Below are positions 43,145 to 54,080 of a stretch of DNA of 64,000 nucleotides, in pieces. Numbering within the stretch: position 1 is the stretch's first letter; each line of letters begins with the position of its first letter. The notes beneath the pieces were generated by a model. It was given only the letters and a program-made list of their open reading frames with translations, was not told the origin of the DNA and ran no database searches. Made by a program: the position numbers and the translations under genes. The stretch spans positions 4,588,001 to 4,652,000 of the forward strand of contig NZ_JAFFHZ010000001.1 of the NCBI RefSeq assembly GCF_017052585.1. Reading direction: 5' to 3'. This DNA is from Paenibacillus apiarius. Its GTDB lineage: Bacteria; Bacillota; Bacilli; Paenibacillales; Paenibacillaceae.

Positions 43145-44263
43145 ATGAGCGATTGGACGGAACAACAACTATTGTTTGCTTTGCACGAGGCGCAAGGTAT
43201 TGGATGGCATACGATTCGTTCGCTTCGCGAGAGAATAGGCATGATAGCCTTGCATCATTGGCTTGACCGATCCGTACAGCATTGGTTCGATTTGGGTTTG
43301 AAGCCCAGCATTGCCGAACGCTTGGCTGCCCAGTTTCGCTCGGAACGCTTGGAGCACAGATTGATAGTAACAGAACGGCAGGGAATCGAATGGATCACCG
43401 TTTTAGATGATAAGTATCCCGATCTATTGAAGGAAACGGCTCAGCCTCCTTGGGTTATTTATGGAAAAGGAGATTGGGACATACTATCCGAAGCTTCAAT
43501 CGCGATGGTCGGAACCCGCAATCCGACCGTCTACGGCAAAAAAGTAGCAGGGATGCTGGCTGAACAGTTAACGCAAGCTGGATTCACCGTAGTGAGCGGG
43601 ATGGCGAAGGGAATCGACGCAGCGAGTCATGAAGGCGCTCTCAGGCGAGGGCGGACAGTTGCGGTGATGGGCACGCCATTTACCCGTATTTATCCTCCGG
43701 AGCATCGAGCGCTTGCAGAGAAGATAGCCGCGAACGGCATAGTCATATCGGAATATCCGCTCGATACCCCATCTCATCCAGGCTTATTCCCGCGGCGCAA
43801 CCGAATCATTGCAGGCCTGACGCTTGGCACTGTCGTCGTAGAGGCAGACAACAAAAGCGGAGCGCTAATTACTGCAGACAGCGCGCTTGAAGCATCACGG
43901 GACGTATTTGCCGTTCCCGGCCCTATAACATCACCCAAGTCTAAGGGCACGTTTCGGCTATTGAAACAAGGCGCCAAGCCGGTTGCAACGGCAAGTGATA
44001 TTGTGGAAGAATATTCGGGCTGGTTGACAATGGTCCCTTCAACGTACAATAATGAAACGGTCGAGTCTATATTGGCAGAACCACTTACGGAAGAAGAGCA
44101 GCGAATGTATGAACTCATTAGCGAGCAAGAAGCTTCTTTTGATGAACTGTTGCTTCGTAGTGGAGTGCCATTTGCAGAGCTGCATCATATTTTGTTATCC
44201 TTACAGTTAAAAAAGCGAATCCGAGAGGCCCATGGGGCCGTATATTGTTCGGTATGGATGTAA
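43145..44263 (+). CDS. dprA: DNA-processing protein DprA
   Basis: A 372-residue protein that loads RecA on single-stranded DNA during transformation. The Rossmann-like core includes AMVGTRNPTVYG near 118, VVSGMAKGIDAASHEGAL near 147 and NRIIAGLT near 218, followed by a C-terminal winged-helix. AAGGAAGGG precedes the ATG. It starts the dprA-topA-trmFO-hslVU run typical of Bacillota. Confidence 0.96.
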   Translation: MSDWTEQQLLFALHEAQGIGWHTIRSLRERIGMIALHHWLDRSVQHWFDLGLKPSIAERLAAQFRSERLEHRLIVTERQGIEWITVLDDKYPDLLKETAQPPWVIYGKGDWDILSEASIAMVGTRNPTVYGKKVAGMLAEQLTQAGFTVVSGMAKGIDAASHEGALRRGRTVAVMGTPFTRIYPPEHRALAEKIAANGIVISEYPLDTPSHPGLFPRRNRIIAGLTLGTVVVEADNKSGALITADSALEASRDVFAVPGPITSPKSKGTFRLLKQGAKPVATASDIVEEYSGWLTMVPSTYNNETVESILAEPLTEEEQRMYELISEQEASFDELLLRSGVPFAELHHILLSLQLKKRIREAHGAVYCSVWM

Positions 44264-44290
44264 TGGTGTGTTGGAGAGGAGGATGCGCCT

Positions 44291-46381
44291 ATGGCGGATT
44301 CACTAGTCATTGTCGAATCGCCTGCGAAGGCCAAGACAATTGGTAAATATTTAGGAAGCAAATATATCGTAAAAGCGTCGATGGGGCATGTTCGCGATTT
44401 GCCGAAAAGTCAAATCGGCGTTGAAATAGAACAAGATTTTGCCCCGAAGTACATTACGATAAGAGGGAAGGGCAGTGTCCTGAAAGAACTGAAGGACGCA
44501 AGCAAGAAAGTGAAAAAAGTCTATCTTGCAGCTGACCCTGACCGCGAAGGTGAAGCGATCGCGTGGCATCTGGCTCATGCTCTTGATTTGGATGAGTCGG
44601 AATCATGCCGTGTCGTATTCAATGAAATTACGAAGCAAGCGGTGAAGGATGCGTTCAAAACTCCGCGTCAAATTAACATGGACCTCGTTCATGCGCAGCA
44701 AGCGAGACGTATCCTGGATCGGCTGGTAGGCTACAAGATTAGTCCGCTGCTGTGGAAAAAAGTAAAAAAGGGCTTGTCTGCAGGACGCGTGCAGTCGGTG
44801 TCTGTCAAGCTCATTATTGATCGCGAGAATGAAATCGATGCGTTCATTCCGGAAGAGTACTGGACGATTACTTCAAAGTTATCTGCCGGCAAATCGGCGT
44901 TCGAAGCAAAATTCTACGGTTTGAACGGAGAAAAGAAAGAACTTAAAAACGAGTCTGAAGTAAACGAAGTGCTGGCTGCGATAAAGGACCAGGACTTTGT
45001 CGTCAGCGAAGTCAGGGAGAAAGAACGGCTGCGGCATCCTTCCGCGCCGTTCACGACGAGCTCCCTGCAGCAGGAGGCGGCTCGCAAGCTGAACTTCCGC
45101 GCGGCTAAGACAATGTCCGTCGCCCAGCAGCTATACGAAGGGGTAGACCTCGGCAAAGAGGGCACGGTAGGTCTGATTACGTATATGCGTACAGACTCGA
45201 CCCGGATTGCTCCAAGCGCTCAGGAAGAAGCGGGCGAATACATTAAGGAGCAGTATGGCGATGCGTTTGTCCCTGAAACACCGAGACAGTATGTAAAGAA
45301 GGCTGCGAATGCGCAGGATGCGCATGAAGCGATTCGTCCAACTTCAATACAGCGCAGTCCGGAGCAAATGAAACCTTTTCTGAGCCGCGACCAACTTCGG
45401 CTGTACAAGTTGGTTTGGGAGCGATTCGTTGCCAGCCAGATGACTTCGGCCGTAATGGATACGATGACAGTGGATATCCAAGCCGGAACGACGATATTCC
45501 GCGCCAATGGCTCCAAAGTTCGTTTTCCCGGCTTTATGAAGGTGTATGTCGAAGGCAGTGATGACGGGACTGTGGAAGATGACAAGTTTCTTCCGCCGCT
45601 TGTTGCAGGCGACAAGATGAAGCAGGAGCAGATTGAACCGAAGCAGCATTTCACTCAACCGCCTCCGCGGTATACGGAAGCGCGCCTCGTCAAGACGTTG
45701 GAGGAACTCGGCATCGGCCGTCCGAGTACCTATGCTCCGACGCTAGAAACGATTCAGAAGCGCGGTTATGTCGCCATTGAAGAGAAGAAATTCGTTCCGA
45801 CCGAGTTGGGTGAACTCGTCATTCAGCAAATGGAACAATTTTTCCCCGAGATATTGGACGTGGAATTTACCGCTCATATGGAGGAAGATCTCGACCATGT
45901 AGGAGAAGGGCAGCAGGATTGGGTAAAGGTGCTTGCGGAGTTCTATGAGTCGTTCGAGAAGCGGCTGACCGTCGCGGAAGAAGAAATGAAAGAAGTTGAA
46001 ATTGAAGACGAGGTTTCGGACGAAATTTGTGAGAAATGCGGACGACATTTTGTATATAAAATGGGGCGGTTCGGAAAGTTTCTTGCTTGCTCCGGTTTCC
46101 CGGATTGCCGCAATACTCGTCCGATTGTGAAGGATACGGGCGTAGCGTGCCCGAAATGCAATGAAGGAAAGCTCGTGGAGCGCAGAAGCAAAAAGGGCCG
46201 TATCTTCTACGGCTGCGACCGCTATCCGGAATGCGACAACGTCATGTGGGATAGACCTTCGCCCAAGCCATGTCCTGCTTGCGCCAGCTTGATGATTGAG
46301 AAGCGAAGCAAGCAAGGCACGAAGCTGCAATGTACGCAGTGCGAGCATTCGGAGATGGTGCAAGATGCCGATGATGAATAA
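44291..46381 (+). CDS. topA: DNA topoisomerase I
   Basis: A 696-residue type IA enzyme that relaxes negative supercoils. The Toprim domain holds [15 protein letters not shown] at the start and the acidic [10 protein letters not shown] near 80. The catalytic tyrosine is in TYMRTDSTR near 299. Three C-terminal zinc fingers follow (CEKCGRHF near 580, CPKCNEGKL near 622 and CPACASLM near 660). AGAGGAGG precedes the ATG; it is 27 bases after dprA. Confidence 0.98.
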   Translation: MADSLVIVESPAKAKTIGKYLGSKYIVKASMGHVRDLPKSQIGVEIEQDFAPKYITIRGKGSVLKELKDASKKVKKVYLAADPDREGEAIAWHLAHALDLDESESCRVVFNEITKQAVKDAFKTPRQINMDLVHAQQARRILDRLVGYKISPLLWKKVKKGLSAGRVQSVSVKLIIDRENEIDAFIPEEYWTITSKLSAGKSAFEAKFYGLNGEKKELKNESEVNEVLAAIKDQDFVVSEVREKERLRHPSAPFTTSSLQQEAARKLNFRAAKTMSVAQQLYEGVDLGKEGTVGLITYMRTDSTRIAPSAQEEAGEYIKEQYGDAFVPETPRQYVKKAANAQDAHEAIRPTSIQRSPEQMKPFLSRDQLRLYKLVWERFVASQMTSAVMDTMTVDIQAGTTIFRANGSKVRFPGFMKVYVEGSDDGTVEDDKFLPPLVAGDKMKQEQIEPKQHFTQPPPRYTEARLVKTLEELGIGRPSTYAPTLETIQKRGYVAIEEKKFVPTELGELVIQQMEQFFPEILDVEFTAHMEEDLDHVGEGQQDWVKVLAEFYESFEKRLTVAEEEMKEVEIEDEVSDEICEKCGRHFVYKMGRFGKFLACSGFPDCRNTRPIVKDTGVACPKCNEGKLVERRSKKGRIFYGCDRYPECDNVMWDRPSPKPCPACASLMIEKRSKQGTKLQCTQCEHSEMVQDADDE

Positions 46382-46452
46382 CGCAATACGGGCATACAAA
46401 TATAATGGTTAAGAGCATCCAGGTTGAAGCAACTGAGGGGGAAATATAAAAG

Positions 46453-47778
46453 ATGGATAAGCCGAGGGTAACCGTTATTGGTGCCGGCTTAGCTGGTAGT
46501 GAAGCGGCATGGCAAATTGCAGAACAGGGCGTTGCGGTAACGCTGTACGAGATGCGGCCGGTGAAGCAGACACCTGCTCACCACACCGATCGCTTCGCAG
46601 AGCTGGTGTGCAGCAACTCCTTACGTGCGAACGGCTTGACCAACGCGGTCGGTGTATTAAAGGAAGAAATGCGCATGATGAACTCGCTTATTATGAGAGC
46701 GGCCGATAAGCATGCCGTTCCAGCGGGCGGAGCATTGGCCGTAGATCGGGAAGGGTTTTCCGGCGAAATCACGCGCACGCTGAAGGAGCACCCGCTCGTG
46801 GATGTGCGGCATGAGGAAGTAGGGGAAATTCCGGGCGAAGGCATTACGGTCATCGCTACCGGGCCATTAACTTCGCCTTCACTGTCGGAAAGCATCAAAG
46901 AACTGATGGGGGAAGAGTATTTTTACTTTTACGATGCCGCTGCCCCGATCATCGAGAAAGACACGATTGACATGAACAAGGTGTACTTGGCTTCGCGTTA
47001 CGATAAAGGTGAAGCAGCTTATTTGAACTGTCCCATGAATGAGGAGGAGTTCAATGCATTCTACGAAGCGCTCATCACGGCCGAGACGGCCGAACTGAAG
47101 GAATTCGAGAAAGAGGTCTATTTCGAAGGCTGCATGCCTATCGAAGTGATGATGAGCCGCGGCAGACAGACCGCCCTGTTCGGACCGATGAAGCCCGTAG
47201 GTTTAGTCGATCCCCACACGGGAAAAACGCCGTTTGCCGTAGTCCAGCTTCGTCAAGATAATGCTGCAGGCACGCTGTACAACATGGTTGGCTTCCAGAC
47301 GCATTTGAAGTGGGGCGAGCAGAAGCGCGTGTTCCGGATGATTCCCGGCTTGGAGAACGCCGAATTCGTGCGCTACGGAGTCATGCACCGCAATACATTT
47401 ATCAACTCGCCTAAGCTATTGGAACCGACGTACCAATTCAAGGGCAAACCATCCCTCTTCTTCGCCGGACAAATGACCGGGGTGGAAGGGTATGTGGAAT
47501 CGGCGGCATCGGGGTTAATTGCCGGCGTTAATTCAGCCCGTTATGCGCTGCAGCGTGAAGGACTTCTCTTCCCGCAAGGTACTGCCCTCGGAAGCATGGC
47601 GCATTATATAACGACGGCTGATTTCAAGCATTTTCAGCCGATGAATGCGAACTTCGGGTTGTTCCCCCCGCTCGAGAAGCGCATACGCAATAAGAAAGAG
47701 AAGAATGAGGCTATCGCTCATCGCGCGCTTGATACGCTGCGCGCTTTCCAAGAAGAGCAAGGCATCATGTCGAAATAA
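46453..47778 (+). CDS. trmFO: Methylenetetrahydrofolate-tRNA-(uracil-5-)-methyltransferase TrmFO
   Basis: A 441-residue folate/FAD enzyme that makes m5U54 in the T-loop of tRNA. N-terminal FAD-binding [19 protein letters not shown], then [24 protein letters not shown] near 38 with the conserved cysteine. The C-terminal part has [17 protein letters not shown] near 341. GAGGGG lies upstream of the ATG. It sits between topA and hslV. Confidence 0.97.
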   Translation: MDKPRVTVIGAGLAGSEAAWQIAEQGVAVTLYEMRPVKQTPAHHTDRFAELVCSNSLRANGLTNAVGVLKEEMRMMNSLIMRAADKHAVPAGGALAVDREGFSGEITRTLKEHPLVDVRHEEVGEIPGEGITVIATGPLTSPSLSESIKELMGEEYFYFYDAAAPIIEKDTIDMNKVYLASRYDKGEAAYLNCPMNEEEFNAFYEALITAETAELKEFEKEVYFEGCMPIEVMMSRGRQTALFGPMKPVGLVDPHTGKTPFAVVQLRQDNAAGTLYNMVGFQTHLKWGEQKRVFRMIPGLENAEFVRYGVMHRNTFINSPKLLEPTYQFKGKPSLFFAGQMTGVEGYVESAASGLIAGVNSARYALQREGLLFPQGTALGSMAHYITTADFKHFQPMNANFGLFPPLEKRIRNKKEKNEAIAHRALDTLRAFQEEQGIMSK

Positions 47779-47862
47779 CAGCTAGACGAGGTGAGGAAGC
47801 AGCGGCCAATGATGTGCACGTCTGTTTCCTTTCCATTTTCATAAGACAGGAGGTTGAAGCAT

Positions 47863-48405
47863 ATGGAATATCAATTTCATGCGACAACGATTTGTGCTGT
47901 AAGACATAACGGCCATGCTGCGATCGCAGGCGACGGACAAGTGACGTTTGGGAATAACATGGTGATGAAGCAGCATGCGCGCAAGGTTCGCCGATTGTTC
48001 CGCGGTCAAGTGTTAGCTGGATTTGCGGGCTCGGTCGCCGATGCCATTACCTTATTCGAGAAATTTGAAGGCAAGCTGGAGGAGCACCATGGCAATCTGC
48101 AACGGGCTGCTGTAGAGCTAGCCAAGGACTGGCGTCAGGATCGCGTGCTGCGCAAGCTGGAGGCGCTCATGATTGTTATGGACGGCAGCCACATGCTGCT
48201 TGTATCCGGCGGAGGCGAAATTATCGAACCGGATGATGACGTCATCGCCATCGGCTCCGGAGGCTCCTTCGCATTGGCGGCAGCCCGGGCGTTGAAGCGC
48301 CATTCGCCGCAGATGACGGCGCGCGAAATGGCGGAGGCCTCATTGCACATTGCGAGCGAGATCTGCGTGTACACGAACGACAATCTGGTGATTGAGGAAC
48401 TATAA
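47863..48405 (+). CDS. hslV: ATP-dependent protease subunit HslV (ClpQ/CodW)
   Basis: A 180-residue proteasome-like peptidase. The nucleophilic threonine lies in [11 protein letters not shown] at residues 8-9, after a seven-residue propeptide; GDGQVTFG follows. The ATG at 47863 has AGGAGG at the right distance; an in-frame TTG at 47854 overlaps that site. Its unfoldase partner HslU starts 33 bases downstream. Confidence 0.96.
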   Translation: MEYQFHATTICAVRHNGHAAIAGDGQVTFGNNMVMKQHARKVRRLFRGQVLAGFAGSVADAITLFEKFEGKLEEHHGNLQRAAVELAKDWRQDRVLRKLEALMIVMDGSHMLLVSGGGEIIEPDDDVIAIGSGGSFALAAARALKRHSPQMTAREMAEASLHIASEICVYTNDNLVIEEL

Positions 48406-48438
48406 TACCGTGAGGATGAGACGAGCGGAGGGATAACA

Positions 48439-49839
48439 ATGAATCAACGAGCATGGACACCACGAGAAATTGTCACGGAATTGGATAAGTATATCGTCGG
48501 CCAGAAAAAAGCGAAGCGTGCGGTTGCCATCGCGCTCCGCAACCGATACCGCCGGAGCTTGCTGGATGAATCGATTCAAGACGAGATTGTGCCGAAAAAC
48601 ATTTTGATGATTGGGCCAACCGGGGTCGGGAAGACGGAGCTTGCCCGCCGTCTTGCAAAGCTGGTCAATGCTCCTTTCGTGAAGGTCGAAGCGACCAAAT
48701 TCACCGAAGTCGGCTATGTAGGCCGAGATGTGGAATCGATGGTGCGCGATCTCGTGGAGACCGCTATCCGTATGGTGAAGCTGGAGCGCACGGAGAAGGT
48801 GAAGGACAAGGCCGAAGAAATGGCCAACGAGCGAATCGTCGATTTGCTTGTCCCATCCTCCAGCACGAACAAGAACGGGCGCAACCCGTTCGAGATGCTG
48901 TTCGGCCAGAATAATCAGAATCAAGCGCCAGAACAGGAAAAACAGCCGGATCCGAACATGCAAGAGAAGCGCCGTAAAGTGCGTTTTGATTTGTTGGCGG
49001 GTTATTTGGAGAACGACACGATCGAAATCGATGTCGAAGAAGCGGCTCCGAATATGTTTGATTTCCTCTCTGGACAAGGTAATGAGCAGATGGGGATGAA
49101 TATGCAGGAAATGTTCGGCAACCTTCTGCCGAAACGGATGAAGAAGCGCAAGCTGACCATCAAAGAGGCTCGCAAAGTATTGACCCAGGAAGAGGCGGCC
49201 AAACTCATCGATATGGATGACGTCATTCAAGAGTCGATTCACCGCGCGGAGCAGTCCGGGATTATTTTCATTGATGAAATCGACAAAATCGCCTCCAACG
49301 GTCGCGGCTCAGGCCCAGATGTATCCCGCGAAGGCGTTCAGCGCGACATTTTGCCGATAGTTGAAGGTTCCACGATTATGACCAAGTACGGGCCGATTAA
49401 GACCGACTACGTGCTGTTCATGTCCGCGGGAGCTTTCCACATTGCGAAGCCGTCCGATCTCATTCCCGAATTGCAGGGCCGCTTCCCGATTCGTGTCGAA
49501 TTGAGCAGCTTGACCTTGGATGATTTCGTGTCCATCTTGACGGAACCGCAGAACGCTTTGACGAAGCAGTATGTGGAGCTTCTCAGGACCGAGAACCTCA
49601 ATATTGAATTTACCGATGAAGCAATCCGGGAAATCGCCCGGACGGCAGCGGCGGTAAATCAAAATATGGAGAACATAGGTGCGCGCCGTCTCCACACGAT
49701 TATGGAGAAGCTGCTGGAGGACCTGTCTTTTGAAGCGCCCGAGCTCACATTGGAACAATTCCAAATTACACCAGAATATGTTCGCGAAAAACTGGCAGAT
49801 ATTGCTCAAAATCGCGATTTAAGTCAGTATATCCTTTAA
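48439..49839 (+). CDS. hslU: ATP-dependent protease ATPase HslU (ClpY)
   Basis: A 466-residue AAA+ unfoldase that feeds HslV. Walker [15 protein letters not shown] near 58, the pore motif [14 protein letters not shown] near 93, an intermediate domain (about 115-250) and Walker [12 protein letters not shown] near 275 are present; the C-terminal RDLSQYIL tail docks into HslV. In B. subtilis codY follows; here it does not. A terminator lies at 49908-49948. Confidence 0.97.
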   Translation: MNQRAWTPREIVTELDKYIVGQKKAKRAVAIALRNRYRRSLLDESIQDEIVPKNILMIGPTGVGKTELARRLAKLVNAPFVKVEATKFTEVGYVGRDVESMVRDLVETAIRMVKLERTEKVKDKAEEMANERIVDLLVPSSSTNKNGRNPFEMLFGQNNQNQAPEQEKQPDPNMQEKRRKVRFDLLAGYLENDTIEIDVEEAAPNMFDFLSGQGNEQMGMNMQEMFGNLLPKRMKKRKLTIKEARKVLTQEEAAKLIDMDDVIQESIHRAEQSGIIFIDEIDKIASNGRGSGPDVSREGVQRDILPIVEGSTIMTKYGPIKTDYVLFMSAGAFHIAKPSDLIPELQGRFPIRVELSSLTLDDFVSILTEPQNALTKQYVELLRTENLNIEFTDEAIREIARTAAAVNQNMENIGARRLHTIMEKLLEDLSFEAPELTLEQFQITPEYVREKLADIAQNRDLSQYIL

Positions 49840-49907
49840 TTTTTCGTGAAAAACGTGACGAATATCATAGAAAATTGTCGTCGACATGTCGTTCGACAAA
49901 CTATTCA

Positions 49908-49948
49908 AAAAAAGCCCTAACTTTCAGACCGAAAGATAGGGCTTTTTT
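49908..49948. terminator. Bidirectional-looking terminator after hslU
   Basis: AAAAAAGCCCTA-a-CTTTC and GAAAG-a-TAGGGCTTTTTT form a long stem with A and T runs on both sides. It separates the hslVU transcript from the flagellar operon. A TTGTCG/CGACAA inverted repeat lies just before it (about 49875-49899). The remaining AT-rich bases to 50180 presumably hold the flagellar promoter, which I could not place. Confidence 0.85.
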
Positions 49949-50180
49949 CTTATTGTGTTATAACTCAAAGTTTAAGATGATAGGTATGGCGTTAATTATC
50001 TTCTTCTGTCGCATTGTGAAGAATGTTAAATATTTTTATCAGAATATGATTTTACGCACATACAAGGTCCTTAGTCTCATGTAAAAGAAATAAATATTTT
50101 GTCGAAAAAGAAGGAGAAACGTCAAAAAAGTGGAATAGTTTTAATTGCTTTAAATTTTAATTAGATCAGGAGGGGTCATC

Positions 50181-50585
50181 GTGAACTTGTTGAATGGCGT
50201 TCATACGCAACGGTTAGAAGGAGCCATTCAAGCTTCCGTAGCAAGGCAAAATGCGACAGCTAACAACATTGCGAATGCCGATACACCTTATTTCAAGCGT
50301 TCGGACGTTCAATTTGAATCTCTTTTGCGTGATCAGATGAGCGGCGGCAGTCTTCGGGGACGCCGCACCGACGAAAGACATTTTTATATCGGTCCCGTTG
50401 ATTCGACACCGTCTCCACGGATCGTTCAAGATCAGATGACGATAATGGGCAATAACAAGAATAATATCGACATGGATCGGGAAATGGCGGCGCAAGCGGA
50501 GAATCAGTTGAGATATTACACGTTTGTCAAGCAATTGAACCACCAGATTAATATGGTGAGAACTGCAATGGACGTAAGGAGGTAG
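50181..50585 (+). CDS. flgB: Flagellar basal-body rod protein FlgB
   Basis: A 134-residue proximal rod protein. The N-terminal ATANNIANADTPYFKRSDVQF motif (about 25-45) and C-terminal heptad-rich helix are typical. GTG start with AGGAGGGG. It is the first gene of the flagellar operon that runs past the right edge of the window. Confidence 0.96.
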   Translation: MNLLNGVHTQRLEGAIQASVARQNATANNIANADTPYFKRSDVQFESLLRDQMSGGSLRGRRTDERHFYIGPVDSTPSPRIVQDQMTIMGNNKNNIDMDREMAAQAENQLRYYTFVKQLNHQINMVRTAMDVRR

Positions 50586-50594
50586 ACATAAGCC

Positions 50595-51047
50595 GTGCAG
50601 ATCAGTAATAGCTTTCAAATTAGCGCGTCCGGTTTAACCGCACAAAGATTGCGTATGGACGTAATCTCCTCAAACATTGCCAATGCAGAAACGACGCGAG
50701 CGCAATTCGTAGACGGAAAGTTCGTGCCATATCGCCGCAAGGTCGTCGTGATGTCGCCAACGGAATCGTCATTCAAACAATCTCTGCAATCTGCGATGGA
50801 AGGGCAAGCCGCAACGAGAGGTGTCAAAGTGACACAAATTAAAGCAGATGCATCAGATTTTAAACTGGTATACAATCCGACCCATCCTGATTCAGATGAG
50901 AACGGCTACGTTTCAATGCCAAATGTCGACATGGCGAAAGAAATGGTCGATATGATTGCGGCAACACGCTCTTATGAAGCGAATGTGACGGCGCTCAATG
51001 CGTCCAAGTCCATGATCATGAAGGCTTTGGAAATAGGCAAAGGATAA
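50595..51047 (+). CDS. flgC: Flagellar basal-body rod protein FlgC
   Basis: A 150-residue rod protein with SASGLTAQRLRMDVISSNIANAET at about 10-33 and the C-terminal YVSMPNVDMAKEMVDMIAATRSYEAN signature. GTG start nine bases after flgB stop; AAGGAGG upstream overlaps the flgB end. Confidence 0.97.
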   Translation: MQISNSFQISASGLTAQRLRMDVISSNIANAETTRAQFVDGKFVPYRRKVVVMSPTESSFKQSLQSAMEGQAATRGVKVTQIKADASDFKLVYNPTHPDSDENGYVSMPNVDMAKEMVDMIAATRSYEANVTALNASKSMIMKALEIGKG

Positions 51048-51119
51048 TTGACTGTATGTAAGTTAACTATCTCTAATAACGAAGCAAAGAGCCGTTCATC
51101 ACCATAGGAGGAGAAGAGA

Positions 51120-51437
51120 ATGATACAGAATACGATGCTACCATTGCAAATGATAACACCTACTACATCCTCTGCAGCAGCGCCATCGACCAATAAAGCT
51201 GCCACACCTGCAGAAGTGACAAAGTCCTTTGGAAGTTTTCTTTCAGATGCTCTTCAGCAAGTCGATACTCAAGAACAGCAAGTACATGCAATGAATGACC
51301 AATTTATTCTAGGTGAAGTTGATGTCGATCAACTCATGATCGCCTCAGAGCGTGCGCTTCTAAGTTTGCAGTTGACAACGCAGGTACGCAACAAGGTTAT
51401 CGAAGCGTATCAAGATATTATGCGCATGCAGATGTAA
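51120..51437 (+). CDS. fliE: Flagellar hook-basal body protein FliE
   Basis: A 105-residue junction protein between the MS ring and rod. After a Thr/Ala-rich N-terminus come SFGSFLSDALQQVDTQEQQ and the conserved C-terminal segment ALLSLQLTTQVRNKVIEAYQDIMRMQM. AGGAGGAGA precedes the ATG. Confidence 0.95.
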   Translation: MIQNTMLPLQMITPTTSSAAAPSTNKAATPAEVTKSFGSFLSDALQQVDTQEQQVHAMNDQFILGEVDVDQLMIASERALLSLQLTTQVRNKVIEAYQDIMRMQM

Positions 51438-51477
51438 CGGCGTTTTGTCTTACATAGTTTTGGTGGGGTGACGTGGA

Positions 51478-53061
51478 GTGAGTGAAAAAGTGAACCAATA
51501 TCGAGAGCGAATCTCGCAATATTGGACTCAATTTAGCAAGAAACAAAAGATATTACTGTTTTCGGCCGTTGGAATTCTGCTTTTGGCAATTATCGTTTTA
51601 ACTTATCAATTTTCCAAGACAGAGTATGAGCTCGCCTTTAAAGATTTGAATTCTAACGATGCGGCTGGCATTATTGAATATTTGAACGGAAACAGCATTC
51701 CGTATCAGTTGAGTGCCGACGGCTCGCAAATTTCCGTTCCAAGCGCCTCAGCAGCGAAGGTCAAAGTAGATGTCGGAGCGCAAGGGATTGTGAAGAATGG
51801 ATCGATTGGCTTCGAATCGTTCGGTGCCGATGGATTAATGGGCGGCATGACGGACAACGTATTCGATGTTCGTTACAATAATGCCCTTAACGGTGAAATT
51901 GAGCGCTTGCTTCGTCAAATGCAAGGGATTCAGGACGCAAAGGCAATTGTAAATCTGCCTAAAGAAACCGTGTTTGCGACACCTGATCAAGAGCAAGCTT
52001 CCGCTTCGATTGTGATGAAGTTCAAACCGGGATACCAGCCGAACCAAGCTGCCGTAGACGGCTATTTTAATCTCATAAAGACTGCGGTTCCGCATCTCGC
52101 CATTGATAATATTACGATCTCTAGCGATGAAGGCCCTATCTTTGCCTCGGATACAATCGGAGGCGGTTCGAAGAGCATCTTCGGAGAAGTAGACGAGCAG
52201 CTAAAGATACAACGTAAATTTGAGAATGATATCCGCATGAAAGTGCAAGATTTCTTAAACGGATTTATTCCTTCCGACAAGATCAGCGTGCTTGTGTCGG
52301 CGAAGTTGAACTTCGACAAAGTCGTCAAGCAAGAAGACCTTGTCAGTCCTGTAAATACAGAAGAGATGAAGGGCATCGAGATAAGCGTTCAAGAGCTTCA
52401 AGAATCTTACAGCGGCAAAGGCGCGCAAGAAAGCGGCGTTGCCGGTGTCGGTGACGGAGAAGTGACGAATTATCCGTCGGCTGCCGGAAGCGGCGACTCA
52501 ACATCCGAAAAGTCTCAGCGGACTATTAATTACGATGTGAATCGAATCAAGAACACGATTCAAGCTAGTCCATACGCGGTTAAAGATTTAACCATTCACG
52601 CCGCGGTTGATTCAGTCGATGTGAGCGATGAGCAAATCCAAGCAATTGAAAAAGTGCTGCGCAACATCGTTGGCGCTCAATTGAAAGATTCAGGCACTAC
52701 TTATACAGACGTTGATCTGACGCAAAAAGTTTCTGTTATGACTCAAAATGGTGCTAAAGATGGAGCGGCATCGGACAATAAGAGTATCTCTAACTGGGTA
52801 TGGTATGGCGCGGGTGCGCTTGCATTACTAGCGGTCGTGGGTGGAATTACCTATGCGGTCGTACGCCGTCGCAGACGGGAGGAAGAAGTCTACGACGAGT
52901 CAGAGCTGCCGCTGCCGACGCATGTAGAGCTTCCATCCATAGATTTGGAAAATCTGACAGGCGAGCATCAAGTGCGCAAACAATTGGAAGGCTTGGCGAA
53001 GAAAAAGCCGGACGAATTTGTCAAATTGCTGCGTACATGGCTAGTTGATGAATCGAGGTGA
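51478..53061 (+). CDS. fliF: Flagellar MS-ring protein FliF
   Basis: A 527-residue membrane ring protein. Two membrane helices (about 24-42 and 440-462) flank a large periplasm-facing part with ring-building motifs (RYNNALNGEIERLL, PDQEQASASIVMKF). The C-terminal cytoplasmic tail binds FliG. GTG start. The stop overlaps the region of fliG's ribosome site. Confidence 0.96.
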   Translation: MSEKVNQYRERISQYWTQFSKKQKILLFSAVGILLLAIIVLTYQFSKTEYELAFKDLNSNDAAGIIEYLNGNSIPYQLSADGSQISVPSASAAKVKVDVGAQGIVKNGSIGFESFGADGLMGGMTDNVFDVRYNNALNGEIERLLRQMQGIQDAKAIVNLPKETVFATPDQEQASASIVMKFKPGYQPNQAAVDGYFNLIKTAVPHLAIDNITISSDEGPIFASDTIGGGSKSIFGEVDEQLKIQRKFENDIRMKVQDFLNGFIPSDKISVLVSAKLNFDKVVKQEDLVSPVNTEEMKGIEISVQELQESYSGKGAQESGVAGVGDGEVTNYPSAAGSGDSTSEKSQRTINYDVNRIKNTIQASPYAVKDLTIHAAVDSVDVSDEQIQAIEKVLRNIVGAQLKDSGTTYTDVDLTQKVSVMTQNGAKDGAASDNKSISNWVWYGAGALALLAVVGGITYAVVRRRRREEEVYDESELPLPTHVELPSIDLENLTGEHQVRKQLEGLAKKKPDEFVKLLRTWLVDESR

Positions 53062-53066
53062 GCACA

Positions 53067-54080
53067 ATGGTCAAAAGTAGTTACGGCTTAACGGGCAGAC
53101 AGAAAGCGGCGATTTTGCTCATCACGCTCGGGCCGGAAGTATCAGCCCAAATATTTAAACATTTAAGAGATGAAGAAATAGAGCAGCTGACTCTGGAAAT
53201 CGCAAATGTGCGTAAAGTCGACGCGTCCGAAAAAGAATCGGTCATGAGCGAATTCCATCAAATTTGCTTGGCGCAGGAATACATTTCGCAAGGCGGCATC
53301 AACTATGCGAAGGAAATATTGGAGAAGGCGTTGGGTCAGCAAAAAGCGGTTGACATTATCAATCGCCTGACCGCAACGCTGCAGGTAAGGCCGTTTGACT
53401 TTGCCCGTAAGGCGGATGCATCGCAAATCTTCAACTTTATTCAGAACGAAAATGTTCAAACGATTGCATTGGTGCTGTCTTACTTGCAAACGGAGCAGGC
53501 TTCGACCATTCTATCTTCGCTATCGCCGGAGAAGCAAGCGGATGTCGCCAGACGGGTGGCGCTGATGGACAGCACATCGCCAGAAGTTATCAATCAGGTC
53601 GAGCGCGTGCTGGAGCAGAAGCTCTCTTCGACAGTGACGCAAGATTATACGAGCGCCGGCGGCATCGAGTCTGTCGTCAAGATTTTGAACGGTGTCGATC
53701 GCGGTACGGAACGGACGATTTTGGATTCTCTCGAAATCCAAGATCCGGAGCTGGCAGAAGAAATCAAGAAAAGAATGTTCGTATTCGAAGATATTGTCAA
53801 TATCGACAATCGTTCGATACAGCGCATTATTCGTGATATTGACAATGCAGACCTTCAATTGGCGCTCAAAGTGGCAAGCGAAGAGGTGCGCGAAGTTATT
53901 TTCCGCAATATGTCGAAACGGATGGCGGATACCTTCAAAGAAGAAATGGAATTTATGGGCCCTGTGCGGCTGCGTGATGTGGAGGAAGCCCAGACCCGGA
54001 TCGTGTCTACCATTCGCCGCTTAGAGGAAGCGGGCGAGATTATCATTGCGCGTGGCGGAGGAGATGATATCGTTGTCTAA
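53067..54080 (+). CDS. fliG: Flagellar motor switch protein FliG
   Basis: A 337-residue rotor protein that touches the stator. GLTGRQKAAILLITLGPE starts it; the middle holds EXXXPQ-like helices, and the C-terminal torque helix carries VLRD-type charged residues (QRIIRDIDNADLQLALK near 255). The ATG at 53067 has GAGGTGA upstream and gives the usual length; the GTG at 53058 was rejected. Confidence 0.96.
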   Translation: MVKSSYGLTGRQKAAILLITLGPEVSAQIFKHLRDEEIEQLTLEIANVRKVDASEKESVMSEFHQICLAQEYISQGGINYAKEILEKALGQQKAVDIINRLTATLQVRPFDFARKADASQIFNFIQNENVQTIALVLSYLQTEQASTILSSLSPEKQADVARRVALMDSTSPEVINQVERVLEQKLSSTVTQDYTSAGGIESVVKILNGVDRGTERTILDSLEIQDPELAEEIKKRMFVFEDIVNIDNRSIQRIIRDIDNADLQLALKVASEEVREVIFRNMSKRMADTFKEEMEFMGPVRLRDVEEAQTRIVSTIRRLEEAGEIIIARGGGDDIVV

